DNA of 64,000 bases, taken from the NCBI RefSeq assembly GCF_900177725.1, contig NZ_FXAT01000014.1, positions 62,001-126,000 of the forward strand, written 5' to 3'. The translations under genes were made by a program, and so were the position numbers. Under the pieces are notes generated by a model, which searched no databases, had not been told where the DNA came from, and was given only the letters and a program-made list of their open reading frames with translations. Shown piece by piece: positions 33,858-42,491 of this stretch; position 1 is the stretch's first letter; each line of letters starts with the position of its first letter. The DNA comes from Paraburkholderia susongensis (GTDB lineage Bacteria; Pseudomonadota; Gammaproteobacteria; Burkholderiales; Burkholderiaceae).

Positions 33858-34589
33858 ATGGACGGCTGGCTGGAACCGAAGTACCTCGCATGGATCGCGC
33901 ACGGCTTTCTGTTGACGCTGGTTTTATCGGCCTGCGCGGGCCTTGCGGCGACGCTGCTCGGCTTCGTGCTGGCGCTGGCGCGCGATGCGCGCAACGCGGT
34001 AATCGCGCGTGTTGCGGCACTCTATGTATTGGCGTTTCGCAATTCGCCATTGCTCGTGCAACTGCTGTTCTGGTATTTCGGCGCGGCGACGCTGTTGCCG
34101 CAGCACGTGATGGAATGGCTCAATGCCTCTCACACGTTTTCGCTGCGGGGCTGGACACTCGCATGGCCGCCGTTCGAATTCGTCGCGGGCTGGGTGGGGC
34201 TCACGTGCTATACGACCGCGTTCATCGGCGAGGAATTTCGCGCGGGCATGCGCGGCGTGAAGGACACGCAGCATCAGGCCGCCGCCGCGCTCGGGCTGGC
34301 GCCGCTCGCCGCATTCCGCTACGTGATCCTGCCGCAGGCGATTCGCATCGCTACGCCGCCGCTTGCGGGGCAGTACATGAACCTCGTCAAGAACTCCTCA
34401 CTGACCATGACGATCGGTCTCGCGGAACTGTCGTACGTGTCGCGTCAGATCGACACCGAGACCTTCAAGACCTTCCAGGCGTTCGGCGCGGCGACGGTGC
34501 TCTATATCGCGATCATCGCGTCGCTCGAAGCGGCGTTGCTGGTCTGGAAACGTCATGGCGCGCGAGCGTGGCAAGGAGGGCACTCATGA
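33858..34589 (+). CDS. Amino-acid ABC transporter permease (HisMQ type)
   Basis: 243 aa from the ATG after GAGAAGGACAG; an upstream in-frame extension runs through the terminator hairpin and is rejected. HisM/HisQ-type features: FRNSPLLVQLLFWYFG, the EAA-loop segment AGMRGVKDTQHQAAAALGLAPLAAFRYVILPQAIR, and KNSSLTMTIGLAEL. About five TM helices. ATGA overlap with the next permease gene. No ATPase gene is in this half of the locus. Confidence 0.9.
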   Translation: MDGWLEPKYLAWIAHGFLLTLVLSACAGLAATLLGFVLALARDARNAVIARVAALYVLAFRNSPLLVQLLFWYFGAATLLPQHVMEWLNASHTFSLRGWTLAWPPFEFVAGWVGLTCYTTAFIGEEFRAGMRGVKDTQHQAAAALGLAPLAAFRYVILPQAIRIATPPLAGQYMNLVKNSSLTMTIGLAELSYVSRQIDTETFKTFQAFGAATVLYIAIIASLEAALLVWKRHGARAWQGGHS

Positions 34590-35335
34590 GCACACTCATG
34601 AACACATTCACGAGCGCGCTCGAATGGCTGCCCACATTGCGTTATCTGCTGCTCGGCACGTTTCCGCAGGGACCGCTCGGCGGTGTGGCGTTGACGGTGG
34701 TGATGTCCATCGCATCGGCGCTGCTGTCGGCCGCGATCGGCCTCGCGGGCGGGATCGCGTTGTCGATGACGCGCGGCGCGGCGCATCTCCTGCTCACCGC
34801 GATAGTCGGCTTCTTCCGAGCGATTCCCGTACTGATGCTGATTTTCTGGACCTTCTTCCTGATGCCGATGCTGTTGCATATCGACGTGCCAGGCCTCGCG
34901 ACCGTGATCTGCGCGCTTGCGCTAATTGGCGGCGCGTATCTGTCCCATTCGGTGCAGGCGGGCATTGCGGCCGTCGGCGCGGGGCAGGCTCAGGCGGCGC
35001 TGTCGCTCGGGATGACGCGCTGGCAAGCCTTGCGCCATGTGCAACTGCCGCAGGCGATACGGATCATGATGCCGTCGTTCATCAATCAATGGGTGACGCT
35101 GGTAAAGGACACCTCGCTTGCCTATATCGTCGGTGTGCCCGAGTTTACGTTTCTCGCGAATCAGGTCAATAATCGCCTGATGGTGTATCCGGTGCAGATT
35201 TTCCTTTTCGTCGGGGTCGTCTATCTGCTGCTTTGTTCGATACTGCAGTACGGTGCGACGCGGCTGCTGAAACGGCGGTCTCAAGTTGAGGCGCCCGCGC
35301 AAACCAGCTTGTCATTTCTCCGAACGACGCAATGA
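34586..35335 (+). CDS. Amino-acid ABC transporter permease (second)
   Basis: 249 aa. FFRAIPVLMLIFWTFFLMPML, the EAA loop HSVQAGIAAVGAGQAQAALSLGMTRWQALRHVQLPQAIRIMMP, and VKDTSLAYIVGVPEF mark a HisMQ-family permease. An AAGGAGG site precedes the ATG, which overlaps the upstream stop. It forms a heterodimer with the preceding permease. Its own stop overlaps the start of the deacylase gene, tying transport to substrate processing. Confidence 0.9.
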   Translation: MSTLMNTFTSALEWLPTLRYLLLGTFPQGPLGGVALTVVMSIASALLSAAIGLAGGIALSMTRGAAHLLLTAIVGFFRAIPVLMLIFWTFFLMPMLLHIDVPGLATVICALALIGGAYLSHSVQAGIAAVGAGQAQAALSLGMTRWQALRHVQLPQAIRIMMPSFINQWVTLVKDTSLAYIVGVPEFTFLANQVNNRLMVYPVQIFLFVGVVYLLLCSILQYGATRLLKRRSQVEAPAQTSLSFLRTTQ

Positions 35336-36363
35336 ACCCGATCGTCACGCCGAGCAACCCGCCGGGCAGTCCTATCCGCAGCGAAATAGATCTGGATGCC
35401 TCGGGCAAGCATGCCGGCTATCTGCGCTTGCCGCATTCGGTGCATCGCTCGGCCTACGGTTGGCTGCCTATCCCGATCGCTTCGATACGCAACGGCACGG
35501 GTCCGGTCGTGCTCATCATGGCCGGCAATCACGGCGACGAATATGAAGGGCAGATTCTCGTCTCGGCATTGATCCGCGAAATCGAGGCAGCGCATATTAC
35601 CGGCCAGCTGATTCTATTGCCCACCGCGAACGCTCCAGCGGCGGAGGCGGGCTTGCGCACCTCGCCGATCGACGGCGGCAATCTCAACCGCGCCTTTCCA
35701 GGCGATCCGCAAGGTTCTCCCACCCAGGTCATCGCGCATTACATCGAGCATGTGCTGCTCGCGCGCGCGGACTATCTCGTGGATCTTCATTCCGGTGGGA
35801 GCTCGCTGCTTTATCGCGGCAACAACATGCTCGCGATCGATCCGCGCGACGACGAAGAGAAGCAACGGCTCACGGCGGCCTTGCGCGCGTTCGGATTGCC
35901 GAACGCGTACCTGCATGCGGAAAACCCCGTGCATGCGGCGACGGCGGCGCGCCGGCAACGCGCGTTGTCGATCACGACGGAGCTGGGCGGCGGCGGAACC
36001 GTCGATGCGGCGCTGCTGCGCGAAGCCCGCCAGGGCCTGTTGCATTTCCTCGGCGCTATCGGCGTATTGAGCGGTCCGCTCGTGCCCGCCGCGCCGCCAG
36101 CCACGACGCGCTTTCTGCGCGTCGCGGGTGCGCGTCACTATGTTTATGCCTATGACAACGGGCTCTACGAACCGCTTGTCGAACTCGGCGAACGGGTCGT
36201 CGCGGGACAACCCGCGGCGCGCATCCATTTTCCCGACACGCCGCTCAAGGAGCCCGTGACCTGTCATTTCCAGAGCGACGGCGAAGTGGTCTGCAAGCGG
36301 GTGCCCGCGCTCGTGAAGCGGGGCGATTGTCTCTTTCACCTCGCCGAAGAAGTGCGAACCTGA
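35332..36363 (+). CDS. Aspartoacylase/succinylglutamate desuccinylase-family deacylase
   Basis: 343-aa zinc deacylase of the M14-like AstE/AspA family; closest layout is to DoeB-type N-acetyl-diaminobutyrate deacetylases. Zn ligands in AGNHGDEYEG (His67, Glu70) and VDLHSGG near 150; substrate Arg/Asn in NLNRAFPG; catalytic Glu in SITTELGGGG. C-terminal beta domain (HYVYAYDNGLYEPLVELGERV) present. ATGA overlap with the permease gene implies it acts on the imported compound. I infer removal of an N-acyl group, possibly from an N-acetyl S-substituted cysteine. Confidence 0.82.
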   Translation: MNPIVTPSNPPGSPIRSEIDLDASGKHAGYLRLPHSVHRSAYGWLPIPIASIRNGTGPVVLIMAGNHGDEYEGQILVSALIREIEAAHITGQLILLPTANAPAAEAGLRTSPIDGGNLNRAFPGDPQGSPTQVIAHYIEHVLLARADYLVDLHSGGSSLLYRGNNMLAIDPRDDEEKQRLTAALRAFGLPNAYLHAENPVHAATAARRQRALSITTELGGGGTVDAALLREARQGLLHFLGAIGVLSGPLVPAAPPATTRFLRVAGARHYVYAYDNGLYEPLVELGERVVAGQPAARIHFPDTPLKEPVTCHFQSDGEVVCKRVPALVKRGDCLFHLAEEVRT

Positions 36364-36573
36364 GGTTGACCGGCGGCACTTTCCGCGTATCCGCCCGGGC
36401 ATGCATCACGCCGTGATATTGGCGGCTGCGTGCGCGATTGCAGCGCGTCTTGCGACGATCGCAGACCATCTCCAGGCGAGATAACGATAGCGAAATTGCT
36501 TGGTTAGCGGCAACGCGGCTGGGCGCTATCGTATGAGCTCCTGACTATCCGCCGACCTTGTGGTCGATCGTTC

Positions 36574-37125
36574 ATGAGCACTCTCGTCGTTGACACCACG
36601 CCACTCGATCCGCGCGCACAGCCCTTGCTCGACGCGCTGCTGCATGAATACGCAACACGCTACGAAGACTATCGCAAGGACGGCGGCGCGGCCGCGGCGC
36701 AGGAGATGGCGCGTTATCCCGCCGAGCTGTTTGCCCCGCCGCAAGGCGCGTTCATTCTGCTGATCCGCGACGGCGAGACCGTCGGCGGCGGCGCCTTCAA
36801 GCGATACGACGCACGCACGGCCGAACTCAAACGCATCTGGACACGCGACGATCTGCGCCGCCAGGGACTCGCGAAACAGATCGTGCAGGAACTGGAATTG
36901 CGCGCGCTCGGCCAGGGCTATACGCGCATCTATCTGACCACCGGCTTCAAGCAGCCGGAAGCATGGGCGCTCTACGAGCGCACCGGCTACGCGACGCTGT
37001 TCGATACCGCGTTGCCACCCGAGGTGCATGTACACCTGCGCTTCGGCAAAGATCTGCTCGATCCGCACAGGACCGGCACGCTCGAAGACCTGCGGGCGAA
37101 AGACGCCGATCTCGCGATCCGCTGA
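36574..37125 (+). CDS. GNAT-family N-acetyltransferase
   Basis: 183 aa. GNAT core: FILLIRDGETVGGGAFKRYDARTAELKRIWTRDDLRRQGLAKQIVQELELRA, with the acetyl-CoA loop RRQGLAK, then GYTRIYLTTGFKQPEAWALYERTGY. In Bacillus S-substituted-cysteine salvage operons a GNAT enzyme (SnaA) acetylates the amino group before sulfur oxidation; by position this enzyme is a good candidate for that role. 210 nt gap upstream shows no recognisable element; the ribosome site is weak. Confidence 0.83.
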   Translation: MSTLVVDTTPLDPRAQPLLDALLHEYATRYEDYRKDGGAAAAQEMARYPAELFAPPQGAFILLIRDGETVGGGAFKRYDARTAELKRIWTRDDLRRQGLAKQIVQELELRALGQGYTRIYLTTGFKQPEAWALYERTGYATLFDTALPPEVHVHLRFGKDLLDPHRTGTLEDLRAKDADLAIR

Positions 37126-37161
37126 TCGCTACTCATCTCCTCACATTACAACGGACAAGTC

Positions 37162-38103
37162 ATGAAACCAGGTTTGCAATTGTCGTCGCTCGTATTGGCT
37201 GCCATGACGGGCGTGCTGCTGTATGTCAGCGGCAACGCGCTCGGCGCGACGGGTTTCGATCTGAGTCCCGAGCAGCACGGGCGTGCTCGCGCCGAGCAGG
37301 ATGCGGCTGCAACGAAGGCGGTGCCCGCGAACTTTCCGTTCGTGGCGAAGGATGCGCTAACCATCGGCATCGTGCCCGCGCATCCGCCCATCAGCACCTA
37401 CGCGACCGATGCGAAGACCGTGGTCGGCTTCGATCCCGATCTCGCGCAACTCGTCGCGGACAGTCTTGGCCGCAAGCTCAACGTCGTGATACTCGCGTGG
37501 CCGGACTGGCCGCTCGCACTGGCTTCCGGCAAGGTCGACGCGGTGATTTCCAACGTGACCGTGACGGAGGAGCGCAAGGAAAAATTCGATTTCTCGACCT
37601 ATCGGCGCGATCAGCTCGGCTTTTTCGTGAGGACCGACAGCCCGATCAAATCGATCAGGGAACCGAAGGATGTTGCGGGGCTGCGCGTGATTACCGACGC
37701 GGGCACGAATCAGGAAAAGATCCTGCTCGAATGGGACAGGCAGAACGTCGCGCATGGACTGAAGCCGATCGAGGTGCAGTACTACGACGACGATGCGGTC
37801 AAATTCGTCGCGCTGCAATCGGGACGCGCCGACGCGATCTTCAGCGTCAATGCCGCGCTGCTCTACGACGCGGCTACCCGGGGCAAGACGCGCCAGGTGG
37901 GCACCGTGAGCGGCGGCTGGCCGCGCACCGCCGAGCTCGCGGTAACGACACGCAAGGGCAGCGGACTCGCCAATCCGCTGACCATCGCGCTGAACGATCT
38001 GATCGCCAAAGGCCAGTATCGCGCGGTGCTCGAGCGCTGGAATCTCGGCTCCGAAGCGATCGAGAAGGCCGCGACCAATCCGCCGGGATTGCCGAAATCC
38101 TGA
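37162..38103 (+). CDS. ABC transporter substrate-binding protein (DLSPEQ type, first)
   Basis: 313 aa, signal peptide to about residue 29 (GNALGA). After a GFDLSPEQHGRARAEQ segment comes a family 3 binding fold: LTIGIVPAHPPISTYATDAKTVVGFDPDLAQLVADSLGRKL, VTVTEERKEKFDFSTYRRDQLGFFVRTDSPI. It is clearly paralogous to the protein encoded at 42492-43445, sharing DLSPEQ, TYATDA.TVVG, EWDRQNVA and a C-terminal NPPGLPK. Ligand unknown; context suggests an organosulfur amino acid. Confidence 0.88.
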   Translation: MKPGLQLSSLVLAAMTGVLLYVSGNALGATGFDLSPEQHGRARAEQDAAATKAVPANFPFVAKDALTIGIVPAHPPISTYATDAKTVVGFDPDLAQLVADSLGRKLNVVILAWPDWPLALASGKVDAVISNVTVTEERKEKFDFSTYRRDQLGFFVRTDSPIKSIREPKDVAGLRVITDAGTNQEKILLEWDRQNVAHGLKPIEVQYYDDDAVKFVALQSGRADAIFSVNAALLYDAATRGKTRQVGTVSGGWPRTAELAVTTRKGSGLANPLTIALNDLIAKGQYRAVLERWNLGSEAIEKAATNPPGLPKS

Positions 38104-38147
38104 GTCAGGCAGCGCTTCCCGTCTTTCCATCGCCCACCTCAAAACCC

Positions 38148-39149
38148 ATGACTTTTTCGCTTTCGTTGCTGGACAAAAGCCCGATCGCGCCCGGCGCGAG
38201 CGCGGCCGAGGCGCTGCGCTTCACGGTGTCGCTCGCGAAGCGCGCCGAAGCGCTCGGCTTCAAACGCTTCTGGATCGCGGAGCATCACGGCTCGCCGGGC
38301 CTCGCGAGTTCCGCGCCCGAGATCGTCGTTTCTCATGTGCTCGCGCATACCTCGCGCATTCGCGTTGGCTCGGGCGGCGTGATGCTGCAGCACTACAGCC
38401 CGTTCAAGGTGGCCGAGTCGTTCAAGGTGCTCGCGGCGCTCGCGCCCGGACGTGTCGATCTCGGTATCGGCAAAGCGCCCGGCGGTCTGCCGCAGACGAC
38501 GAGAGCGCTGCAATGGCTGCATGACAAGGGCAACCGGCCCGGCTTCGAGACGCAACTCGCGCAGCTCGACGCGTTTCTCGATGAAGGCGTCGAGCCGGAC
38601 CATCCTCTCGCGGGCGCAATTGCGATGCCGAATCCGCCCGTGCCGGCCCAGCGCATTCTGCTCGGCGGCAGTCCGGACAGCGCGGCGCTCGCGGCGCGGC
38701 ATGGCTGGCAATTCTGTTACGCCGGGCACTTCAATGGCGACGAGGCGAATATCGAGCGCACGGTGCAGACCTACCGCGATGCCAGCGGACGCGCGCCATT
38801 GCTCGCGCTCTACGCGGTGGCCGCGGCGACGCGCGATGAAGCCGAGCGGCTGACCGGGCCGTTGCGTATCTTCAGACTGGAGCTGGCCACAGGCCAGAGC
38901 GTGAATCTCGCGACAGCCGAGGCCGCCGAGGACTATGCACGGCAAGCGGGCGCGAGCGGCTATCGCATCGAGGAACGGCATCCGCATGTCGTCAAGGGCA
39001 CCGCCGAGGACGTGCGCGAGCAGCTCGACGAGTTGAGCCGGCGCTATGGCATCGAGGAATTCGTCATCGATTCGCCGCTGCAAAACTATCCGGCGCGCCT
39101 GCGCTCGGTCGAGCTGCTGGGCAGCACGATCGAGCCCGCCTATGCGTGA
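38148..39149 (+). CDS. Luciferase-like FMN monooxygenase, MsnO8/CmoO type
   Basis: 333-aa LLM-class flavin-dependent oxidoreductase. Features: SLLDKSPIAPGASAAEAL at the N-terminus (typical MsnO8 start), FWIAEHHGSPGLASSAPEI, RVGSGGVMLQHYSPFKVAE, and GRVDLGIGKAPGG. In B. subtilis the related YtmO/CmoO works in S-substituted-cysteine degradation. Requires reduced FMN from a separate reductase, which is not encoded nearby. A long upstream frame fused to the preceding genes is a shadow; the ATG at 38148 gives the natural N-terminus. Confidence 0.87.
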   Translation: MTFSLSLLDKSPIAPGASAAEALRFTVSLAKRAEALGFKRFWIAEHHGSPGLASSAPEIVVSHVLAHTSRIRVGSGGVMLQHYSPFKVAESFKVLAALAPGRVDLGIGKAPGGLPQTTRALQWLHDKGNRPGFETQLAQLDAFLDEGVEPDHPLAGAIAMPNPPVPAQRILLGGSPDSAALAARHGWQFCYAGHFNGDEANIERTVQTYRDASGRAPLLALYAVAAATRDEAERLTGPLRIFRLELATGQSVNLATAEAAEDYARQAGASGYRIEERHPHVVKGTAEDVREQLDELSRRYGIEEFVIDSPLQNYPARLRSVELLGSTIEPAYA

Positions 39150-39188
39150 GCGCCCCTTTATGAACCCCACCCATTCGCGGACGACCCC

Positions 39189-40529
39189 ATGAGTACTCGC
39201 AACCTCAGTTTCGGCATCATGCTGCAAGGCGCCGGCAGCCATATGAATTCGTGGAAGCATTCGAGCGGTCCCGCCGATGCCAGCGTGAACCTCGGCTTTT
39301 TCGTCGAGACGGTGCGCAAGGCGGAGGCGCACGGCATTGCGTTCGCGTTCGTCGCGGACGGCCTGTATATCAACGAGAAATCGATTCCGCACTTTCTCAA
39401 TCGCTTCGAACCGATCTCGATTCTGTCGGCGCTCGCCGCGGTGACCTCGAAGATCGGCCTGGCAGGAACGGTTTCGACCTCGTATAGCGATCCGTTTACG
39501 GTCGCACGTCAGTTCGCGTCTCTCGATCTGATCAGCGGCGGGCGAGCCGGCTGGAACGTCGTCACGACGCCGCTCGAAGGGACCGCGAAAAACTACGGCG
39601 GCTCGCATCCCGAGCATGCATTGCGCTATGAAATCGCCGACGAATATCTGAGCGTCGCGCAGGGACTCTGGGATAGCTGGGACGACGATGCGTTCGTGCG
39701 CGACCGCGAACGCGGCGTGTTCTTCGACCGGAAGAAGCTGCATACGCTCGATCACGAAGGCCGCTTCTTCCAGGTGGCGGGGCCGCTCAATATTCAGCGC
39801 TCCGCGCAGGGGCAGCCGGTGATTTTCCAGGCGGGGTCGTCGGATGCGGGCATTGCGCTCGCGGGCAAATATGCCGACGCGGTGTTCACGCATTCGGTTT
39901 CGCTCGAAGAAACGCGGACGTTCGCGCAGCGCGTGAAAGACAGCGCGGTCGAGCACGGCAGAAACCGCGACGACGTGAAGATCTTTCCCGGCATCAGCCC
40001 GATCGTGGGCGCGACGCCGGAAGAGGCGGAAGCGAAATACCGCGCGATTCGCGAACTGCTGACGATCGACGAGGCGCTTGCCTATCTGGGCCGCTATTTC
40101 GATCATCACGACTTTACGCAGTATCCGCTCGACGAAGCGTTTCCCGAGCTGGGCGAGATCGGCCGTAACAGCTTTCGCTCTACCACCGACCGCATCAAGG
40201 CCGACGCGCGCAAAAAAGGCTCGACGCTGCGCGAGGTCGCGCTGGAAGTGGCGACGCCGCGCACGCATTTCCTCGGCACGCCCGCGCAGATTGCGGACGA
40301 ACTGATTCGCTGGCTCGACGCGGGCGCCGCCGACGGTTTCATCCTCGGCTTCGCGGTGCAGGCGCAAGGTCTCGACGATTTCACCCAGCACGTGATTCCC
40401 GAACTCGAACGGCGAGGACGCTACCAGCGCACGCTCACGGGCGCGACGCTGCGCGATCATCTCGGCCTGCCGCGCAAGCAAAGCCGTTATGCGGCGGCAG
40501 AGGCTGCCCGTGTGGCCGAAGCGGCCTGA
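39189..40529 (+). CDS. FMN monooxygenase, NtaA/DszA/CmoJ type
   Basis: 446-aa LLM-class monooxygenase of the NtaA/SnaA/DszA family. Features: FVADGLYINEKS, GLAGTVSTSYSDPFTVARQFASLDLISGGRAGWNVVT, NYGG...HALRYEIADEYL, VIFQAGSSDAGIALAGKYADAVFTH, all standard for this family. Relatives attack C-S or C-N bonds; YtnJ/CmoJ does so in the Bacillus S-alkylcysteine route. Two LLM enzymes side by side with a GNAT and a deacylase mirror that operon. Confidence 0.9.
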   Translation: MSTRNLSFGIMLQGAGSHMNSWKHSSGPADASVNLGFFVETVRKAEAHGIAFAFVADGLYINEKSIPHFLNRFEPISILSALAAVTSKIGLAGTVSTSYSDPFTVARQFASLDLISGGRAGWNVVTTPLEGTAKNYGGSHPEHALRYEIADEYLSVAQGLWDSWDDDAFVRDRERGVFFDRKKLHTLDHEGRFFQVAGPLNIQRSAQGQPVIFQAGSSDAGIALAGKYADAVFTHSVSLEETRTFAQRVKDSAVEHGRNRDDVKIFPGISPIVGATPEEAEAKYRAIRELLTIDEALAYLGRYFDHHDFTQYPLDEAFPELGEIGRNSFRSTTDRIKADARKKGSTLREVALEVATPRTHFLGTPAQIADELIRWLDAGAADGFILGFAVQAQGLDDFTQHVIPELERRGRYQRTLTGATLRDHLGLPRKQSRYAAAEAARVAEAA

Positions 40530-40548
40530 GCGCGTGGAGTAGACGACG

Positions 40549-42471
40549 ATGAACGACACCGCCGAACTCGCCAATCCGCCGCTCGCTCCCGCGCACGCCG
40601 ACCTGCCGCGCGAGCGCGCCCAATATCGCATCGTGCCGGCGAAGAATCGCGCGCGCCTCGCGGGCTCCGTCGCTGCCGCGCTCCTGGTCGCCCTCGTGCT
40701 CGAGTCGGTCCTGGGTAATCCGCGCTGGGGCTGGAACGTCTTTGCCGAGTGGTTTCTGTCCGAGCCCGTTCTATCGGGGCTGGGCCGCACGCTGCTGCTG
40801 ACCGCGCTGGGCGCGGTAATCGGCTTCGCGCTCGGCATCCCGATTGCGCTCGCCAGGGTCTCGCGCTCACCGCTGCTCGCGGGCAGTGCGTGGGCGTTCG
40901 TCTGGCTGTTTCGCTCGATTCCGCTGATCGTTCTGCTGCTGATCCTGAACAACCTCGGCTATCTGTACGAGACCGTGCGCTTAGGCGTGCCGTTCACGAA
41001 CATCGCCTTCTTCGAGGTGCCGACGACCGAACTCATCAGCCCGTTCTTTGCGGCGGTGCTCGGCTTGACACTCAATCACGCGGCGTTTTCGGCCGAAGTC
41101 ATTCGCGGCGGCATTCAGTCGGTCGACCACGGTCAGCTGGAAGCCGCCGCCGCGCTCGGCTTGCCGCGCGAGCGGCAGGCATGGCGCATCGTGCTGCCGC
41201 AGGCAATGCGCGCGATCGTGCCCACCGCGTTCAACGACCTCATCGCGCTCGCGAAGGGCTCGTCGATGGTCTATGTGCTCGCGATGCCTGAACTGTTCTA
41301 CACGGTGCAGATCATCTACCGGCGCAACCTCGAGGTGATTCCGCTGCTGATGGTGGCGACGGTCTGGTATCTGATCATCCTGACCGTGCTGTCGGCGATC
41401 CAGGTGTATGTGGAGCGGCATTTTTCGCGTGGCCTCAAACGTGCCGCGGCGCCGTCCGGTTTCGCTGCGATTTCCGGCGATGCTTTCGGCGCGTTGCTGA
41501 GAAGCGTGGGCATTCAGCGCAGCGGCAAGGAAGCGCAAACCGGCGCGCAAGCGAACACGAAAACGGACACGCAAGCGGACACACAAGCGGACACACAAGC
41601 GGACACGCAAACTGATACGCAAACGCCGCACGCAGCAAGCCGCACGGCCAATGCCAAAAACTCGCCGCCCGTCACCGCGAACGTACCAGGCCGCTGGGCC
41701 GATCAGCGCGATGGCGCGCGGATCATGATCCAGCAGGTATCGAAGAGCTTCGGCACGCTCAAGGTGCTCGACAACGTTTCGCTCACGATGCGCCCCGGCA
41801 GCGTCACGGTGATTCTCGGGCAGTCGGGCTCGGGCAAATCGACCCTGCTGCGCACGATCAATCATCTCGAACGCGTCGACGGCGGCTTCGTCGATATCGA
41901 CGGCGAATTGATCGGTTATCGCCGCGAGGGCGACACGCTTTACGAACTCAAGGAGAAAGAGATTCTGCGCCGCCGCGTCGAGGTCGGCATGGTGTTTCAG
42001 AACTTCAACCTGTTTCCGCATCTGACGGTGCTCGAAAACATCGTCGAGGCGCCGATCGCATTGGGGCGTCTGTCGCGCGCGGAAGCGGAGAGTCTCGCGC
42101 ACAGCCTGCTCGCGCGCGTCGGCCTCGAAGCGAAAGCGCATGCGTGGCCGCGTCAGTTGTCGGGCGGCCAGCAGCAGCGCGTTGCGATTGCGCGCGCACT
42201 CGCGTTGAAGCCGAAGGTGCTGCTGTTCGACGAACCGACCTCGGCGCTCGACCCCGAACTCGTCAACGAAGTGCTCGACGTCATCAAGGCGCTGGCGCGC
42301 TCGGGCACGACGATGGTCGTCGTCACGCACGAAATCGGTTTTGCGCGCGAGGTGGCGGATACGATCGTGTTCATGGATAGCGGACGTGTGATCGAGTCGG
42401 GGCCGCCTTCGCAGGTATTGAACGAACCACGGCACGCCCGCACGCGCGAATTTCTCTCGCGTGTCCTGTGA
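40549..42471 (+). CDS. Fused amino-acid ABC permease-ATPase
   Basis: 640 aa joining a HisMQ permease (~1-295) to an ABC ATPase (~390-640). Permease: FVWLFRSIPLIVLLLILNN, EAA loop IQSVDHGQLEAAAALGLPRERQAWRIVLPQAMR. Linker: a DTQA repeat coded by 12-nt units (41565-41624). ATPase: Walker A GQSGSGKST at 424-432, signature LSGGQQQRVAIARAL, Walker B VLLFDEPTSALD, switch VTHE. Transporters of this fused kind import amino-acid-like solutes, and its ATPase might also serve the ATPase-less permease pair at 33858-35335. Followed at once by a binding-protein gene. Confidence 0.92.
   Translation: MNDTAELANPPLAPAHADLPRERAQYRIVPAKNRARLAGSVAAALLVALVLESVLGNPRWGWNVFAEWFLSEPVLSGLGRTLLLTALGAVIGFALGIPIALARVSRSPLLAGSAWAFVWLFRSIPLIVLLLILNNLGYLYETVRLGVPFTNIAFFEVPTTELISPFFAAVLGLTLNHAAFSAEVIRGGIQSVDHGQLEAAAALGLPRERQAWRIVLPQAMRAIVPTAFNDLIALAKGSSMVYVLAMPELFYTVQIIYRRNLEVIPLLMVATVWYLIILTVLSAIQVYVERHFSRGLKRAAAPSGFAAISGDAFGALLRSVGIQRSGKEAQTGAQANTKTDTQADTQADTQADTQTDTQTPHAASRTANAKNSPPVTANVPGRWADQRDGARIMIQQVSKSFGTLKVLDNVSLTMRPGSVTVILGQSGSGKSTLLRTINHLERVDGGFVDIDGELIGYRREGDTLYELKEKEILRRRVEVGMVFQNFNLFPHLTVLENIVEAPIALGRLSRAEAESLAHSLLARVGLEAKAHAWPRQLSGGQQQRVAIARALALKPKVLLFDEPTSALDPELVNEVLDVIKALARSGTTMVVVTHEIGFAREVADTIVFMDSGRVIESGPPSQVLNEPRHARTREFLSRVL
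41565..41624 (+). repeat. 12-nt tandem repeat in ABC fusion linker
   Basis: Five near-identical 12-nt units of the type CGGACACACAAG encode DTQA DTQA DTQA DTQT-like repeats. In frame; forms the hinge between permease and ATPase. Confidence 0.85.
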
Positions 42472-42491
42472 TTTCATCCCGACGATTGCAG

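Noticed and set aside
36963..38147. Apparent fusion of upstream frames to the MsnO8-like monooxygenase
   Set aside because: This stretch is a shadow of the GNAT and binding-protein genes; the family's natural N-terminus begins at 38148.
38139..40952. Very long 937-codon minus-strand open frame
   Set aside because: It is antisense to two clear LLM monooxygenases and the ABC fusion gene; Arg/Ala-rich translation is typical of GC-rich shadows.
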